This document shows, piece by piece, positions 26,026-34,139 of a DNA stretch of 64,000 nt. The stretch is from CAIWHR01 sp963726775. Its GTDB lineage: Bacteria; Pseudomonadota; Gammaproteobacteria; Burkholderiales; Casimicrobiaceae. Below the pieces are notes generated by a model. It worked only from the letters and a program-made list of their open reading frames with translations. It was not told the origin of the DNA and ran no database searches. Within the stretch, counting starts at the first letter, position 1. Each line of letters begins with the position of its first letter. The stretch is from the NCBI GenBank assembly GCA_963726775.1, contig CAVSDL010000001.1:868001-932000 (forward strand), read 5' to 3'. A program made the position numbers and the translations under genes.

Positions 26026-26991
26026 GTGGACTCGAAACACCCGTTCTTGCGCGCATCGACGCCGGATCACCCGAGTCGCTGGACAGGCCCGCTGTTCGCG
26101 ATCGTCGGCGTGCTGGGATTCTCGTTCAAGGCGATTCTGGTCAAGCTCGCCTACGCCTGGCATCCGGTGGACGCGGTGACCCTGCTCGCGCTGCGCATGA
26201 TTTTCGCGGCGCCGCTTTTCGTCGCGATGGCGTGGTGGGCGGGCCGGAGGCCGGAAGCTTCGCCGTTCAGGCGCCGCGACTGGCGCGATATCGTGTTGCT
26301 CGGCTTCATCGGCTATTACCTCGCGAGCCTCCTCGACTTCACGGGTCTCGCCTACATCAGCGCCGGACTCGAGCGGTTGGTGCTGTTCATGTATCCGACG
26401 ATGGTCGTGCTGCTCTCGGCGATCCTGCTGAAGCAACGGATCACTCGCCGCTCCGTCCTGGCGCTGCTGCTGTCGTATGGGGGCATCGCGCTTGTCTTCC
26501 TGCACGACCTCACGCTCGCCGGCGATCCGCACGCGCTGTGGACCGGCGGCGCACTGGTATTCGGCAGCGCCCTGTTCCATGCGCTCTACCTCGTCGGCGC
26601 CGGCAACGTGATCGCACGGGTCGGCAGCATGCGCTTCATCGCCTGGGCGATGCTCGCCTCCACGGTGTTTGTGCTGCTGCAGTTCGTGCTGACTCGCGAT
26701 ATCGGGATGCTCCGCGTTCCGGCATCGATCTATGCCGTTTCGCTGGCGATGGCCGTGTTCTCGACGGTGCTTCCGACGTGGCTGATCGCCGAAGCGATAC
26801 GACGCATCGGCGCCAACACGTCGTCACTGGTCGGCTCGCTCGGCCCGGTCTTCACCATCGGGCTCTCCGCGATGATCCTGGGCGAGGCCGTGCACGGGAT
26901 CCAGCTGGCGGGCGCTGCATTGGTGCTGGTCGGCGTCGCGCTGGTGACGCGGGGCGTGCGCGCTGCGCCGTCGGCCACCGCTCGATCGTGA
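26026..26991 (+). CDS. EamA-family (DMT) transporter
   Basis: The 321-residue membrane protein has ten predicted helices in two EamA repeats. LLDFTGLAYISAGLERLVLF ends the first repeat in the usual way, and SLVGSLGPVFTIGLSAMILG is typical of the second. The start is GTG at 26026 behind a GGAGTGAGG site. It lies 108 bp after uppP on the same strand. The substrate cannot be told. Confidence 0.9.
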   Translation: MDSKHPFLRASTPDHPSRWTGPLFAIVGVLGFSFKAILVKLAYAWHPVDAVTLLALRMIFAAPLFVAMAWWAGRRPEASPFRRRDWRDIVLLGFIGYYLASLLDFTGLAYISAGLERLVLFMYPTMVVLLSAILLKQRITRRSVLALLLSYGGIALVFLHDLTLAGDPHALWTGGALVFGSALFHALYLVGAGNVIARVGSMRFIAWAMLASTVFVLLQFVLTRDIGMLRVPASIYAVSLAMAVFSTVLPTWLIAEAIRRIGANTSSLVGSLGPVFTIGLSAMILGEAVHGIQLAGAALVLVGVALVTRGVRAAPSATARS

Positions 26992-27036
26992 GCTCGCCGG
27001 CGGCTGCGGCCGGTCTTTCCGGCGATGCCGCGGGCT

Positions 27037-27042
27037 TATAAT
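27037..27042 (+). promoter_or_regulatory. -10 promoter element of the aldehyde dehydrogenase gene
   Basis: A consensus TATAAT lies 43 bp before the start codon in a very GC-rich context. The matching -35 region (about 27014-27019) is poor, which suggests activator dependence or another sigma contact. Confidence 0.5.
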
Positions 27043-27084
27043 TCCGGTTCACGTCCCGCGCGCGAAACCCTGCAGGAGACAGCC

Positions 27085-28572
27085 ATGCCCCCCGACACCC
27101 TCGATCGTTCCGTCCCGGCACTGAAGGACCCGTCGCTGCTTCGCCAGCTCTGCTACGTCGACGGCCAGTGGATCGGCGCCGTCGAGGGCACGACCAGACC
27201 CGTCGTCAACCCGGCGAACGGCAAATTGATCGGCACGGCGCCGGTGATGGGCGCCACCGAAACGAAACGCGCCATCGAGGCGGCCAATGCCGCGTGGCCG
27301 ATTTGGAGGGCCAAGACCGCGAAGGAACGCAGCGCGCTCCTGCGCAAATGGTCCGAGCTGATGCTGGCCAACGCCGACGACCTCGCGCTGATTCTCACCA
27401 CCGAGCAGGGCAAACCCCTGGCCGAGGCCAAGGGCGAGGTGACCATAGGCGCGTGGTATGTCGAGTGGTTTGCCGAGGAGGCGCGCCGCATTTACGGCGA
27501 CGTGATTCCGACCATCGGCAACGACCGCCGGCTCATCGCGATCAAGGAGCCGGTCGGCGTGTGCGCCGCGATCACGCCATGGAACTTTCCATCGTCGATG
27601 ATCACCCGCAAGGTCGCTCCCGCGCTCGCCGCCGGCTGCACCGTGGTCATCAAACCCGCCGAGTTGACACCCTACTCCGCGCTCGTGCTCGCCGAGCTCG
27701 CGCATCGCGCCGGATTCCCTCCGGGCGTCCTGAATGTGGTCACCGGCAAGGCGCGGGCTATCGGCGGCGAGATGTGCGCCAACCCGATCGTACGCAAGCT
27801 CTCGTTCACCGGTTCGACGGAAATCGGCCGCCTGCTGATGCAACAGGTGGCGCCGACAATCAAGAAGCTGTCGCTGGAGCTGGGCGGCAACGCGCCGTTC
27901 ATCGTGTTCGACGACGCCGATCTCGACGCCGCCGCCGACGGGGCGATCGTCTCCAAGTACCGGAATTCCGGCCAGACCTGCGTGTGCGCCAACCGGTTCT
28001 TCGTTCACGACGCGGTCTACGATGCGTTCGCCGCGAAGCTCGGCGACCGGGTGCGCGCGTTGAAGGTCGGTCCCGGCATCGAAGCCGGCGTCACGCAAGG
28101 CCCGCTGATCGATGGCGCGGCGCTGGCGAAAGTCGAGGAGCACGTCGCCGATGCGACAACGCGCGGCGCGACGATCGCCGTGGGAGGCAAGCGTCATGCG
28201 CTGGGCGGAACGTTTTACGAGCCCACGGTGCTGACCGGCGTCACCCCCGATATGAAGATCTTTCACGAGGAGACATTCGGCCCGGTCGCGCCGTTGTTGC
28301 GCTTCGGGACGGACGCGGAAGTCATCGAGCTTGCGAACCGCACGGTGTTCGGCCTCGCGTCGTACTTCTACTCGCGCGACATCGGCCGCATCTGGCGCGT
28401 CGCCGAGGCGCTCGAGTACGGAATGGTCGGCGTCAACACCGGACTCATCACCACCGAGGTCGCGCCCTTTGGCGGCGTCAAGCAATCCGGCCTCGGACGG
28501 GAAGGCTCGAAGTACGGCATCGACGAGTTCGTCGAAGTGAAGTACGTCTGCTTCGGCGGCATCGACCGGTAG
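27085..28572 (+). CDS. gabD: NAD(P)-dependent succinate-semialdehyde dehydrogenase
   Basis: The 495-residue aldehyde dehydrogenase oxidises succinate semialdehyde to succinate. The cofactor motif ITPWNFPSSM is near residue 155, SFTGSTEIG near residue 235, the catalytic Glu in LELGGNAPF near residue 263 and the catalytic Cys in NSGQTCVCANRF near residue 295. The double-Cys pattern TCVC is the form seen in GabD. The start at 27085 follows CAGGAGA. No GABA transaminase is nearby, so the gene probably serves general semialdehyde removal. Confidence 0.92.
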   Translation: MPPDTLDRSVPALKDPSLLRQLCYVDGQWIGAVEGTTRPVVNPANGKLIGTAPVMGATETKRAIEAANAAWPIWRAKTAKERSALLRKWSELMLANADDLALILTTEQGKPLAEAKGEVTIGAWYVEWFAEEARRIYGDVIPTIGNDRRLIAIKEPVGVCAAITPWNFPSSMITRKVAPALAAGCTVVIKPAELTPYSALVLAELAHRAGFPPGVLNVVTGKARAIGGEMCANPIVRKLSFTGSTEIGRLLMQQVAPTIKKLSLELGGNAPFIVFDDADLDAAADGAIVSKYRNSGQTCVCANRFFVHDAVYDAFAAKLGDRVRALKVGPGIEAGVTQGPLIDGAALAKVEEHVADATTRGATIAVGGKRHALGGTFYEPTVLTGVTPDMKIFHEETFGPVAPLLRFGTDAEVIELANRTVFGLASYFYSRDIGRIWRVAEALEYGMVGVNTGLITTEVAPFGGVKQSGLGREGSKYGIDEFVEVKYVCFGGIDR

Positions 28573-28586
28573 CTGTGCCGGCACGG

Positions 28587-28611
28587 GGCGCGCCGGCAAC
28601 CGCGGCGCGCC
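28587..28611. terminator. Hairpin after gabD, possible bidirectional terminator
   Basis: GGCGCGCCG (28587-28595) and CGGCGCGCC (28603-28611) form a perfect 9-bp stem with a 7-base loop, 15 bp after the gabD stop. No T-run follows, so classical intrinsic termination is doubtful. Confidence 0.45.
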
Positions 28612-28725
28612 GAAACGACAATGCGCCCGCAGCCGGAGGCGCCGGAATCGACGATCCTCGACCTACGCCGCCCGGCCGCCTCCCGAATGTTGCGACGCGA
28701 CGGTCGCTCTTCCCCCTGCCGGGCA

Positions 28726-28932
28726 TTACGCCGCCGGGAAGCTGCGGGGCTCGCCCGGGTAGCTCGGCGCAACGACCGTGCCTGGCTTCCCGATTGCGCT
28801 CGATTCCGGCGACGTGACGTCGGTATGGTTCGCGGCCAGGCCTATCAGCCCGAGCACGCACACCAAGACTCCGGTCTTCAGGCCGGCGGCGACATATTCC
28901 ACCACGGAACGCGGTTCATGGGCATTCGACAT
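28726..28932 (-). CDS. Small single-span membrane protein, unknown
   Basis: A 68-residue protein with one transmembrane helix (TGVLVCVLGLIGLAANHTD, about residues 20-38), a short basic N-terminus and a Pro/Ser-rich outer tail. A GGAG ribosome site lies 7 nt before the ATG. It follows the next small membrane gene by 21 bp and shares the pattern of a hydrophobic helix ending in a Gly/Ala-Asn/His-Thr segment. I do not recognise the family. Real coding is supported by the ribosome site and spacing. Confidence 0.6.
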   Translation of the reverse strand: MSNAHEPRSVVEYVAAGLKTGVLVCVLGLIGLAANHTDVTSPESSAIGKPGTVVAPSYPGEPRSFPAA

Positions 28933-28953
28933 GTTGTTCTCCAGGAAGAATCT

Positions 28954-29223
28954 TCAGAAGGTTGCGATGGGCGGATCGTCCTGAACTGCGGCAGCGTCCT
29001 GTTCCGGCATCTTGAAATCGAGCGGAAGGTCGAGCCCGACCATCGGGATCTCCTGCGTGGGCTCGAGCGTGACCGCGGTAGCGAGGGCACGCGTGTCGTC
29101 ACTCGGCGTCGCCGCCGTGTGTCCCGCCAGCAGCGCGACCATTCCCACCACGAACAGCAGGGACACGACTTTTGCGCCCGCAGTGAACGCGGTCCCGTCC
29201 CCATAGCGATTGGTCCTGTTCAT
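28954..29223 (-). CDS. Small single-span membrane protein, unknown
   Basis: An 89-residue protein with one helix (AKVVSLLFVVGMVALLAGHT, about residues 17-36) and an acidic, Asp-rich outer domain ending in DDPPIATF. The ATG at 29223 is preceded by GGGAGA, which favours it over one 13 codons upstream. It is the first of two adjacent small membrane genes on the minus strand and lies 208 bp downstream of a Crp-type regulator. The resemblance between the two helices suggests an old duplication. Function unknown. Confidence 0.6.
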   Translation of the reverse strand: MNRTNRYGDGTAFTAGAKVVSLLFVVGMVALLAGHTAATPSDDTRALATAVTLEPTQEIPMVGLDLPLDFKMPEQDAAAVQDDPPIATF

Positions 29224-29431
29224 TTCCGTCTCCCTAAGAATTTGGGTGATGCCTCGCGACAACGCGCCCGCAATGGATGACCCGAAATCGCTCCGTCGTC
29301 GACTCGCGGAATTGCGGCGACGACAGGCACCACTCTAGGCGGCGGTGACGCGAGGGGAGATGGATGATTCGGCACCACGCGTGCGGAAAATTCACGTGGC
29401 GCGGCCGGGGGCGCCCGGCGCGAGGAGAGCT

Positions 29432-30121
29432 CTACCAGCCGGGCGGCGGTTTCCTGAGGATCGTGATGACGCGATCCTCGACGGCGAGATAGCCGCCGGC
29501 GACGAGATCCTTCATCAGGCGGCTGATCATGTCGCGTGAGGCGCCGACGCGCTCGGCGATGTCCTGCTGCGTGAGCCTGTCCGGGACAACCAGGCGGCCA
29601 TCGCTTTCCTGGGCAAGGGAGAGGAGCAGGCGAACGAGCCGGCCGTAGACGTCGGTGAGCGCAAGGCTTTTTACGTTTTCGGTCGCGAGGCGCGCGCGCT
29701 GGATCAGCTTTTCGATGAGGTTGAGCGCGAAATCAGGGTGCGCGAGCACGAAATCGCGGAAGTGTACGCCCTTGACGACAGCGCACGTCGTCGGCTCGAC
29801 CGTCATTACCGACGCGGAGCGCGGCGCGCCATCGAGCGCCATCTCGCCCACGTATTCGCCGGGACCGTGGAAATCGATGACGACCTCCTTGCCGGCCTCG
29901 TTGCTCGCGAATACCTTGACCTTGCCCGTCAGCACGATGAACAGCGAGTCGCCCTGGTCGCCCTCGTTGATCAGCACCGTGCTCTTCGGGAAATGCCGAA
30001 CGATGCCGGAAGCCGCGATCACCCGCAGCGTCTCCGCGGCAAGCGGCGTCAAGGGATCGGCAGCGGCGGAGCGTATCGGCACGGGTGCGCAAGGCAACGG
30101 GATCGAACGGCATGCTAGCAC
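29432..30121 (-). CDS. Crp/Fnr-family transcriptional regulator
   Basis: The 229-residue protein has a cyclic-nucleotide-binding fold (GPGEYVGEMALDGAPRSASV, near residue 86) and a C-terminal winged helix with LTQQDIAERVGASRDMISRL near residue 185. No N-terminal cysteine set of the FNR type is present, so it is not an oxygen-sensing FNR. The effector site GEMALDGAPRSAS resembles the Crp phosphate cassette, so a nucleotide ligand is possible. The true start may be the GTG at 30082, because the ATG at 30121 overlaps a TAGCAT -10-like hexamer. The targets are unknown; the two small membrane genes downstream are candidates. Confidence 0.9.
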   Translation of the reverse strand: MLACRSIPLPCAPVPIRSAAADPLTPLAAETLRVIAASGIVRHFPKSTVLINEGDQGDSLFIVLTGKVKVFASNEAGKEVVIDFHGPGEYVGEMALDGAPRSASVMTVEPTTCAVVKGVHFRDFVLAHPDFALNLIEKLIQRARLATENVKSLALTDVYGRLVRLLLSLAQESDGRLVVPDRLTQQDIAERVGASRDMISRLMKDLVAGGYLAVEDRVITILRKPPPGW

Positions 30122-30176
30122 GCGGGCCGCGCCGCAAAGAAGCGGGCTCGCACGGCGCGCTATGCGGGCGCCAAAT

Positions 30177-31415
30177 TCAGGAATATTTGCGCGCGTCGTC
30201 GATCACCTTGCCGTCGTTCGGCAGCACGCCGCGCGCGTGGAACACGACTTCGCCACGCAACTTGGTGATCTCGCGAATCGATGACGCAATGGCCTCGGCG
30301 AGCGCCGGCGACTGGGCCGCAGTTTCGACATGCAGCGTCATCCGGTCGTTGCCGTCGGGGTTGTCCACGACGAGTCGTGCCTTCGCGATAGCCGGATGAC
30401 GTTTCGCGATCGTCGCCACCTGCGAAGGGTGGACGAACATGCCCTTCACCTTGGTCGTCTGGTCGGCCCGGCCCATCCAGCCCCTGATTCGCGCGTTGGT
30501 GCGTCCGCAGGGGCTGGCACCCGGCAGGAATGCCGAAAGGTCTCCGGTACCGAATCGGATCAGCGGATAGACGGCATTGAATAACGTCGTGACCACGACC
30601 TCGCCGACTTCGCCCGGCGCCACCGGATCGCCGGTTCCCGGGCGGACGACCTCCACCAGCACGCCCTCGTCGATGACGAGCCCTTCGCGCGCTTCCGTTT
30701 CGTAGGCGATGGAGCCCAGGTCCGCCGTCGCGTAGACCTGGTAACCGGCGATTCCGCGCGCCGCCAGCGTGTCGCGCAGGCTCGGCGGAAATGCCTCGCC
30801 GGAGACTAGCGCTTTCCTGAGACCGTCGAGTTCCACGCCGATTTCATCGGCCTTTTCGACGATGATCTTCAGGAACGAGGGCGTGCCGACATAGCCGTCC
30901 GGCTTCAACTGCGACATCGCCAGCACCTGCTGCTCGGTCTGTCCGGTGCCGCCCGCGAAAACCGTGCAACCCAGGGCGTGGGCGCCGGTCTCGAGCATCG
31001 AGCCTGCGGGCGTAAAGTGATACGAGAAACAATTGTGGACCAGGTCATCCTTGCGAAACCCCGCAGCGAAGAGCGCGCGCGCGAGTCGCCAGTAGTCGGG
31101 GGGGCGCCCTTCCGGCTCGTAGATCGGGCCCGGCGACGCGAATACCCGGACGGCGTCGCCCCTGCGCGTCGCGGCGAGTCCGCCGAACGGCGGAGACGTC
31201 ATTTGCAGTTCGGACAACTCGGCCTTGCGCATGACCGGCAGGCCCGCGAGCGCAGCGTACGAAGTCACCTCGGCCGGGTCGACACCGGCCAGGATCCTCG
31301 CGAACGCCGGCGCGTTGGCCTTCGCGTGGGCGATCTGCCGCGGCAGCGCCGCGAAGAGTGCACGCTCGCGCAACTCCGGATCGCGCGTCTCCAGCGTATC
31401 GAAGTATTCAGTCAT
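30177..31415 (-). CDS. PaaK-like (phenylacetate-CoA ligase family) adenylating enzyme
   Basis: The 412-residue enzyme belongs to the phenylacetate--CoA ligase family of AMP-forming ligases. Seen are the segment VRVFASPGPIYEPEGRPPDY in place of the usual Ser/Thr-rich P-loop, the acceptor motif YATADLGSIAYET near residue 232 and the ATP-site LIRFGTGDLS and GWMGRADQTTKVKGMFVHP near residue 315-333. It should activate an aromatic or other organic acid to its CoA ester. It is the last gene of the long liv/CoA operon. The weak P-loop could mean altered nucleotide binding. The substrate is unknown; no paaABCDE genes are present. Confidence 0.88.
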   Translation of the reverse strand: MTEYFDTLETRDPELRERALFAALPRQIAHAKANAPAFARILAGVDPAEVTSYAALAGLPVMRKAELSELQMTSPPFGGLAATRRGDAVRVFASPGPIYEPEGRPPDYWRLARALFAAGFRKDDLVHNCFSYHFTPAGSMLETGAHALGCTVFAGGTGQTEQQVLAMSQLKPDGYVGTPSFLKIIVEKADEIGVELDGLRKALVSGEAFPPSLRDTLAARGIAGYQVYATADLGSIAYETEAREGLVIDEGVLVEVVRPGTGDPVAPGEVGEVVVTTLFNAVYPLIRFGTGDLSAFLPGASPCGRTNARIRGWMGRADQTTKVKGMFVHPSQVATIAKRHPAIAKARLVVDNPDGNDRMTLHVETAAQSPALAEAIASSIREITKLRGEVVFHARGVLPNDGKVIDDARKYS

Positions 31416-31442
31416 GGTTCTATCGGCAGTTTGGTAGCAATG

Positions 31443-31497
31443 CGCGGGATCGGCCCTACGATGGAAGTCGGGTTGCGCGCCAATCGCGGGATCGGCC
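31443..31497. repeat. 13-bp direct repeat between livF and the PaaK-like gene
   Basis: CGCGGGATCGGCC occurs at 31443-31455 and 31485-31497, 42 bp apart (four helical turns), each preceded by CAAT or CAATG. The pair lies 30-80 bp upstream of the PaaK-like start codon in a 230-bp gap. It may be a regulator site giving this gene separate control. I see no gene in the gap. Confidence 0.45.
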
Positions 31498-31645
31498 GTT
31501 CAGCGACGGTGTCGCCGAATTCGGCCGCAAAGCGCGTCGGCAGGCGAGGCGCGAGGGCGCGCGGCGAGCGCCGTGTACATGAGACGTACACAAGCGAAGC
31601 CAAGCGCCCGAGCAACGAAGCATGGCGGCGCGATCTGCGGCCGGC

Positions 31646-32485
31646 CTAAGCGAGCCAGCGTTTGCGGCGGCGGTAGTGCTTGACGTCGCGGAACGACTTT
31701 CTTCCTGCCGTCGACAGCCCGAGGTAGAACTCCTTTACGTCCTCGTTCTGCGCAAGGTTCTCCGCGGCACCATCCATCACCACCCGGCCGTTCTCGAGGA
31801 TGTACCCGTAATCGGCGTAGCGCAGCGCGACCATCGTATTCTGTTCGGCGAGCAGGAACGACACGCGCTCCTTCGTGTTCAGATCACGAACGATCTCGAA
31901 GATCTCCTCGACGATCTGCGGCGCGAGGCCCATCGACGGCTCGTCCAGCAGGATCATCGACGGCTGCGCCATCAACGCGCGCCCGACTGCGGTCATCTGC
32001 TGCTCGCCGCCCGACGTGTACCCAGCCTGGCTCATCCGCCGCTGCTTCAGCCGCGGAAAATAGTGGTATACCTTTTCCAGGCTTGCCTTCAGCTCGGCGC
32101 GAGCGATCCTCCGCGTGAACGCACCGGTCAGCAAATTCTCCTCAACCGTAAGGTGCGCGAAGCAATGGCGGCCCTCCATGACCTGGCACACACCCATCTT
32201 CACGAGCTCGTTCGTCGTCAGCTTGTCGACGCGCCGCCCCTTGAATTCGATCGTGCCCTTCGTCACATCACCGCGCTCGGCCGACAGCAGGTTCGAGATC
32301 GATTTCAACGTCGTGCTCTTGCCGGCGCCATTCGCGCCCAGCAACGCGACGATCTTGCCCTCGGGCACCTCGAGCGACACGCCCTTCAACACGAGGATCA
32401 CGTGGTCGTAGATGACCTCGATGTTGTTGATCGAAAGGTACGGCGCGGCCGTTGATGCGGTGACTGCGGCGGTGGCGGTGGACAT
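31646..32485 (-). CDS. livF: Branched-chain amino acid-type ABC transporter ATPase (LivF)
   Basis: The 279-residue ATPase has Walker A GANGAGKST near residue 50, the ABC signature SGGEQQMTAVGRAL near residue 160 and Walker B MILLDEPSMGLAP just after it. The LivF-type end (FYLGLSTAGR) is present, then a short basic tail. The ATG at 32485 is chosen since the frame before it is not LivF-like. It pairs with LivG to drive the LivH-LivM channel. A 12-bp hairpin separates it from livK. The substrate is probably an organic or aromatic acid, as judged from the CoA ligases in the operon, rather than an amino acid. Confidence 0.92.
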   Translation of the reverse strand: MSTATAAVTASTAAPYLSINNIEVIYDHVILVLKGVSLEVPEGKIVALLGANGAGKSTTLKSISNLLSAERGDVTKGTIEFKGRRVDKLTTNELVKMGVCQVMEGRHCFAHLTVEENLLTGAFTRRIARAELKASLEKVYHYFPRLKQRRMSQAGYTSGGEQQMTAVGRALMAQPSMILLDEPSMGLAPQIVEEIFEIVRDLNTKERVSFLLAEQNTMVALRYADYGYILENGRVVMDGAAENLAQNEDVKEFYLGLSTAGRKSFRDVKHYRRRKRWLA

Positions 32486-32574
32486 CGTGCGAGTCGTCGT
32501 GGAGTTTCTCGGGTTACGGATAGTGCAAACGTCGCGGCGCGCGCTCGAACCGGAAGAGGCCCGGAGGCCCGCCG

Positions 32575-32605
32575 GATCGAGCGTCGGCACAGGCGACGCT
32601 CGATC
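32575..32605 (-). promoter_or_regulatory. Intercistronic hairpin between livK and livF
   Basis: GATCGAGCGTCG (32575-32586) and CGACGCTCGATC (32594-32605) form a perfect 12-bp stem with a 7-base loop, 73 bp past the livK stop. The position behind a binding-protein gene suggests mRNA protection or partial termination, so that the receptor is made in excess over the membrane parts. Confidence 0.65.
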
Positions 32606-32677
32606 GGCAGGTCGCCATCTCAAGCAGGCGACACCGCGCGCCGACGCGGCGGCGCGTCACATGTCCGGCGTGCCGTG

Positions 32678-33994
32678 CTAGCTCTCCTTGCTGCAATCCC
32701 GCGGCGTGATGTTCTTTTCCTTCGCATACTTCGCCGCCGATTCCTCGACCATCCCGCGCACCAGCTCCTTGTCGGGCTGGATCCATTCGGTGATGACCTT
32801 CCACTTGTTGCCATCCCATTGCTGGAACTTCACGGCGCCGCCGCCCTCGTGGTCGGCGCAGGTGACTTTCAGCGGCTGCATGAACGCTGCAGCACCCAGT
32901 TCCTTCAGACGCGCTTCGCTGATCTGCAGGTTCTCGATGCCCCAGCGAACCTGCTCGCCGGTGAGCGGCTTCTTGCCGAACTTCTCCTGCGCCTTGCGGA
33001 TCGCCTCGACCGTCACAATCCCGTGGACCACGCCACGGTTGTAGTAGATCGAGCCGATGCGCGTCGGATCGTCCATCTCGCCCTTGCCCTTGGCATAGAC
33101 GTATTTCTTGATGTCCTGGACCACCGGAAAGTCCGCGCCCGCGACGTTGAATCCGGCCGCGATGTAACCTTTCGCCGCGGCACCCGCCGGAATCGTGTCC
33201 TCCTCGGCGCCCGACCACCATACGCCGATGATGTGGTCGCTCGGGAAGCCGACCTTCGCCGCCGCCTTCAGCGCCACGGGGTTCATCACTCCCCAGCCGC
33301 GCAGGATCACCCAGTCGGGCTTGATCTGGCGAATCTGCAGCCACTGCGCACCCTGTTCGTTGCCGGGATGCGCCACCGGGATGTGCGTCACCGCAAATCC
33401 GTATTTCTTCGCCTGCGCATCGAGGACGGGAATCGTTTCCTTGCCGTAGGCGGAGTCGTGATAGATGTTCACGATCTTCTTGCCCTTGAGCTTGTCCATT
33501 CCGCCTTCCTTCGCGCCGATGAACTTGATCTTGGCCGTGTTCTGCGACCAATAGTTCGTGATCAGCGGGAAGACGTACGGAAACACGCGGCCGTCGGACG
33601 CGTCGGTGCGCCCGTAGCCGAGCGAAATCATCGGTATTTTGTCGGCGGTCACCTTGTCGATCAGCGAGTAGGTGATGCCCGTGGACAACGGGTTGATCAC
33701 CGTGGCGCCGGTTGGACCATTCTTTTTCACGCGCTCGTAGCACTCGACGCCTCGCGCGTTGTTGTACTCGGTCTCGCACTTCTCGTAGGTGAGCTTGACG
33801 CCGCCCACGCCACCGTCGCGCGCGTTGACCATGTTCAGGTAGTCGATGAATCCGCCGAAGATGCCGGAGCCGCCGGCGGCATACGGCCCGACCCAGTAGC
33901 CGATCATCGGAATGAACTGCTCGTTCTGTGCGTAGCCGCTTGCCGCGACGCCGAACAGGGCGACGCCCAGCAGAGCCGACTTAAGGTGTTTCAT
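32678..33994 (-). CDS. livK: ABC transporter substrate-binding protein (LivK type)
   Basis: The 438-residue periplasmic receptor has a signal peptide (KHLKSALLGVALFGVAASGYA) cleaved before QNEQF. The mature part shows the type I periplasmic fold of leucine-binding-like proteins: FIPMIGYWVGPYAAGGSGIF at the start, and GATVINPLSTGITY and YHDSAYGKETIPVLDAQAKK further on. At 438 residues it is longer than amino-acid receptors (about 370) and resembles receptors found with aromatic-acid or fatty-acid CoA genes. AGGAGG precedes the ATG. It is followed by a strong hairpin. Confidence 0.92.
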   Translation of the reverse strand: MKHLKSALLGVALFGVAASGYAQNEQFIPMIGYWVGPYAAGGSGIFGGFIDYLNMVNARDGGVGGVKLTYEKCETEYNNARGVECYERVKKNGPTGATVINPLSTGITYSLIDKVTADKIPMISLGYGRTDASDGRVFPYVFPLITNYWSQNTAKIKFIGAKEGGMDKLKGKKIVNIYHDSAYGKETIPVLDAQAKKYGFAVTHIPVAHPGNEQGAQWLQIRQIKPDWVILRGWGVMNPVALKAAAKVGFPSDHIIGVWWSGAEEDTIPAGAAAKGYIAAGFNVAGADFPVVQDIKKYVYAKGKGEMDDPTRIGSIYYNRGVVHGIVTVEAIRKAQEKFGKKPLTGEQVRWGIENLQISEARLKELGAAAFMQPLKVTCADHEGGGAVKFQQWDGNKWKVITEWIQPDKELVRGMVEESAAKYAKEKNITPRDCSKES

Positions 33995-34139
33995 GGTTCC
34001 TCCTAGGGATGGCCTCTCCAACGCGGAGCCAAACGGGCACAGGATTGGGGAGACGGGTTGGCGTGTCAATGACGGACATCAAATTAGCCGTTGATCCGGG
34101 TCGCAGATGGCCAATGGGCGGGATTGCTGCGGCGCAATA

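Noticed and set aside
30113..30118. TAGCAT as promoter of the Crp-type gene
   Set aside because: It overlaps the annotated ATG and has no good -35; kept only as a reason to consider the later GTG start.
30177..31415. PaaK-like gene taken as proof of a phenylacetate pathway
   Set aside because: No paaABCDE, paaG or paaZ genes are present and the P-loop is unusual, so only the family is stated.
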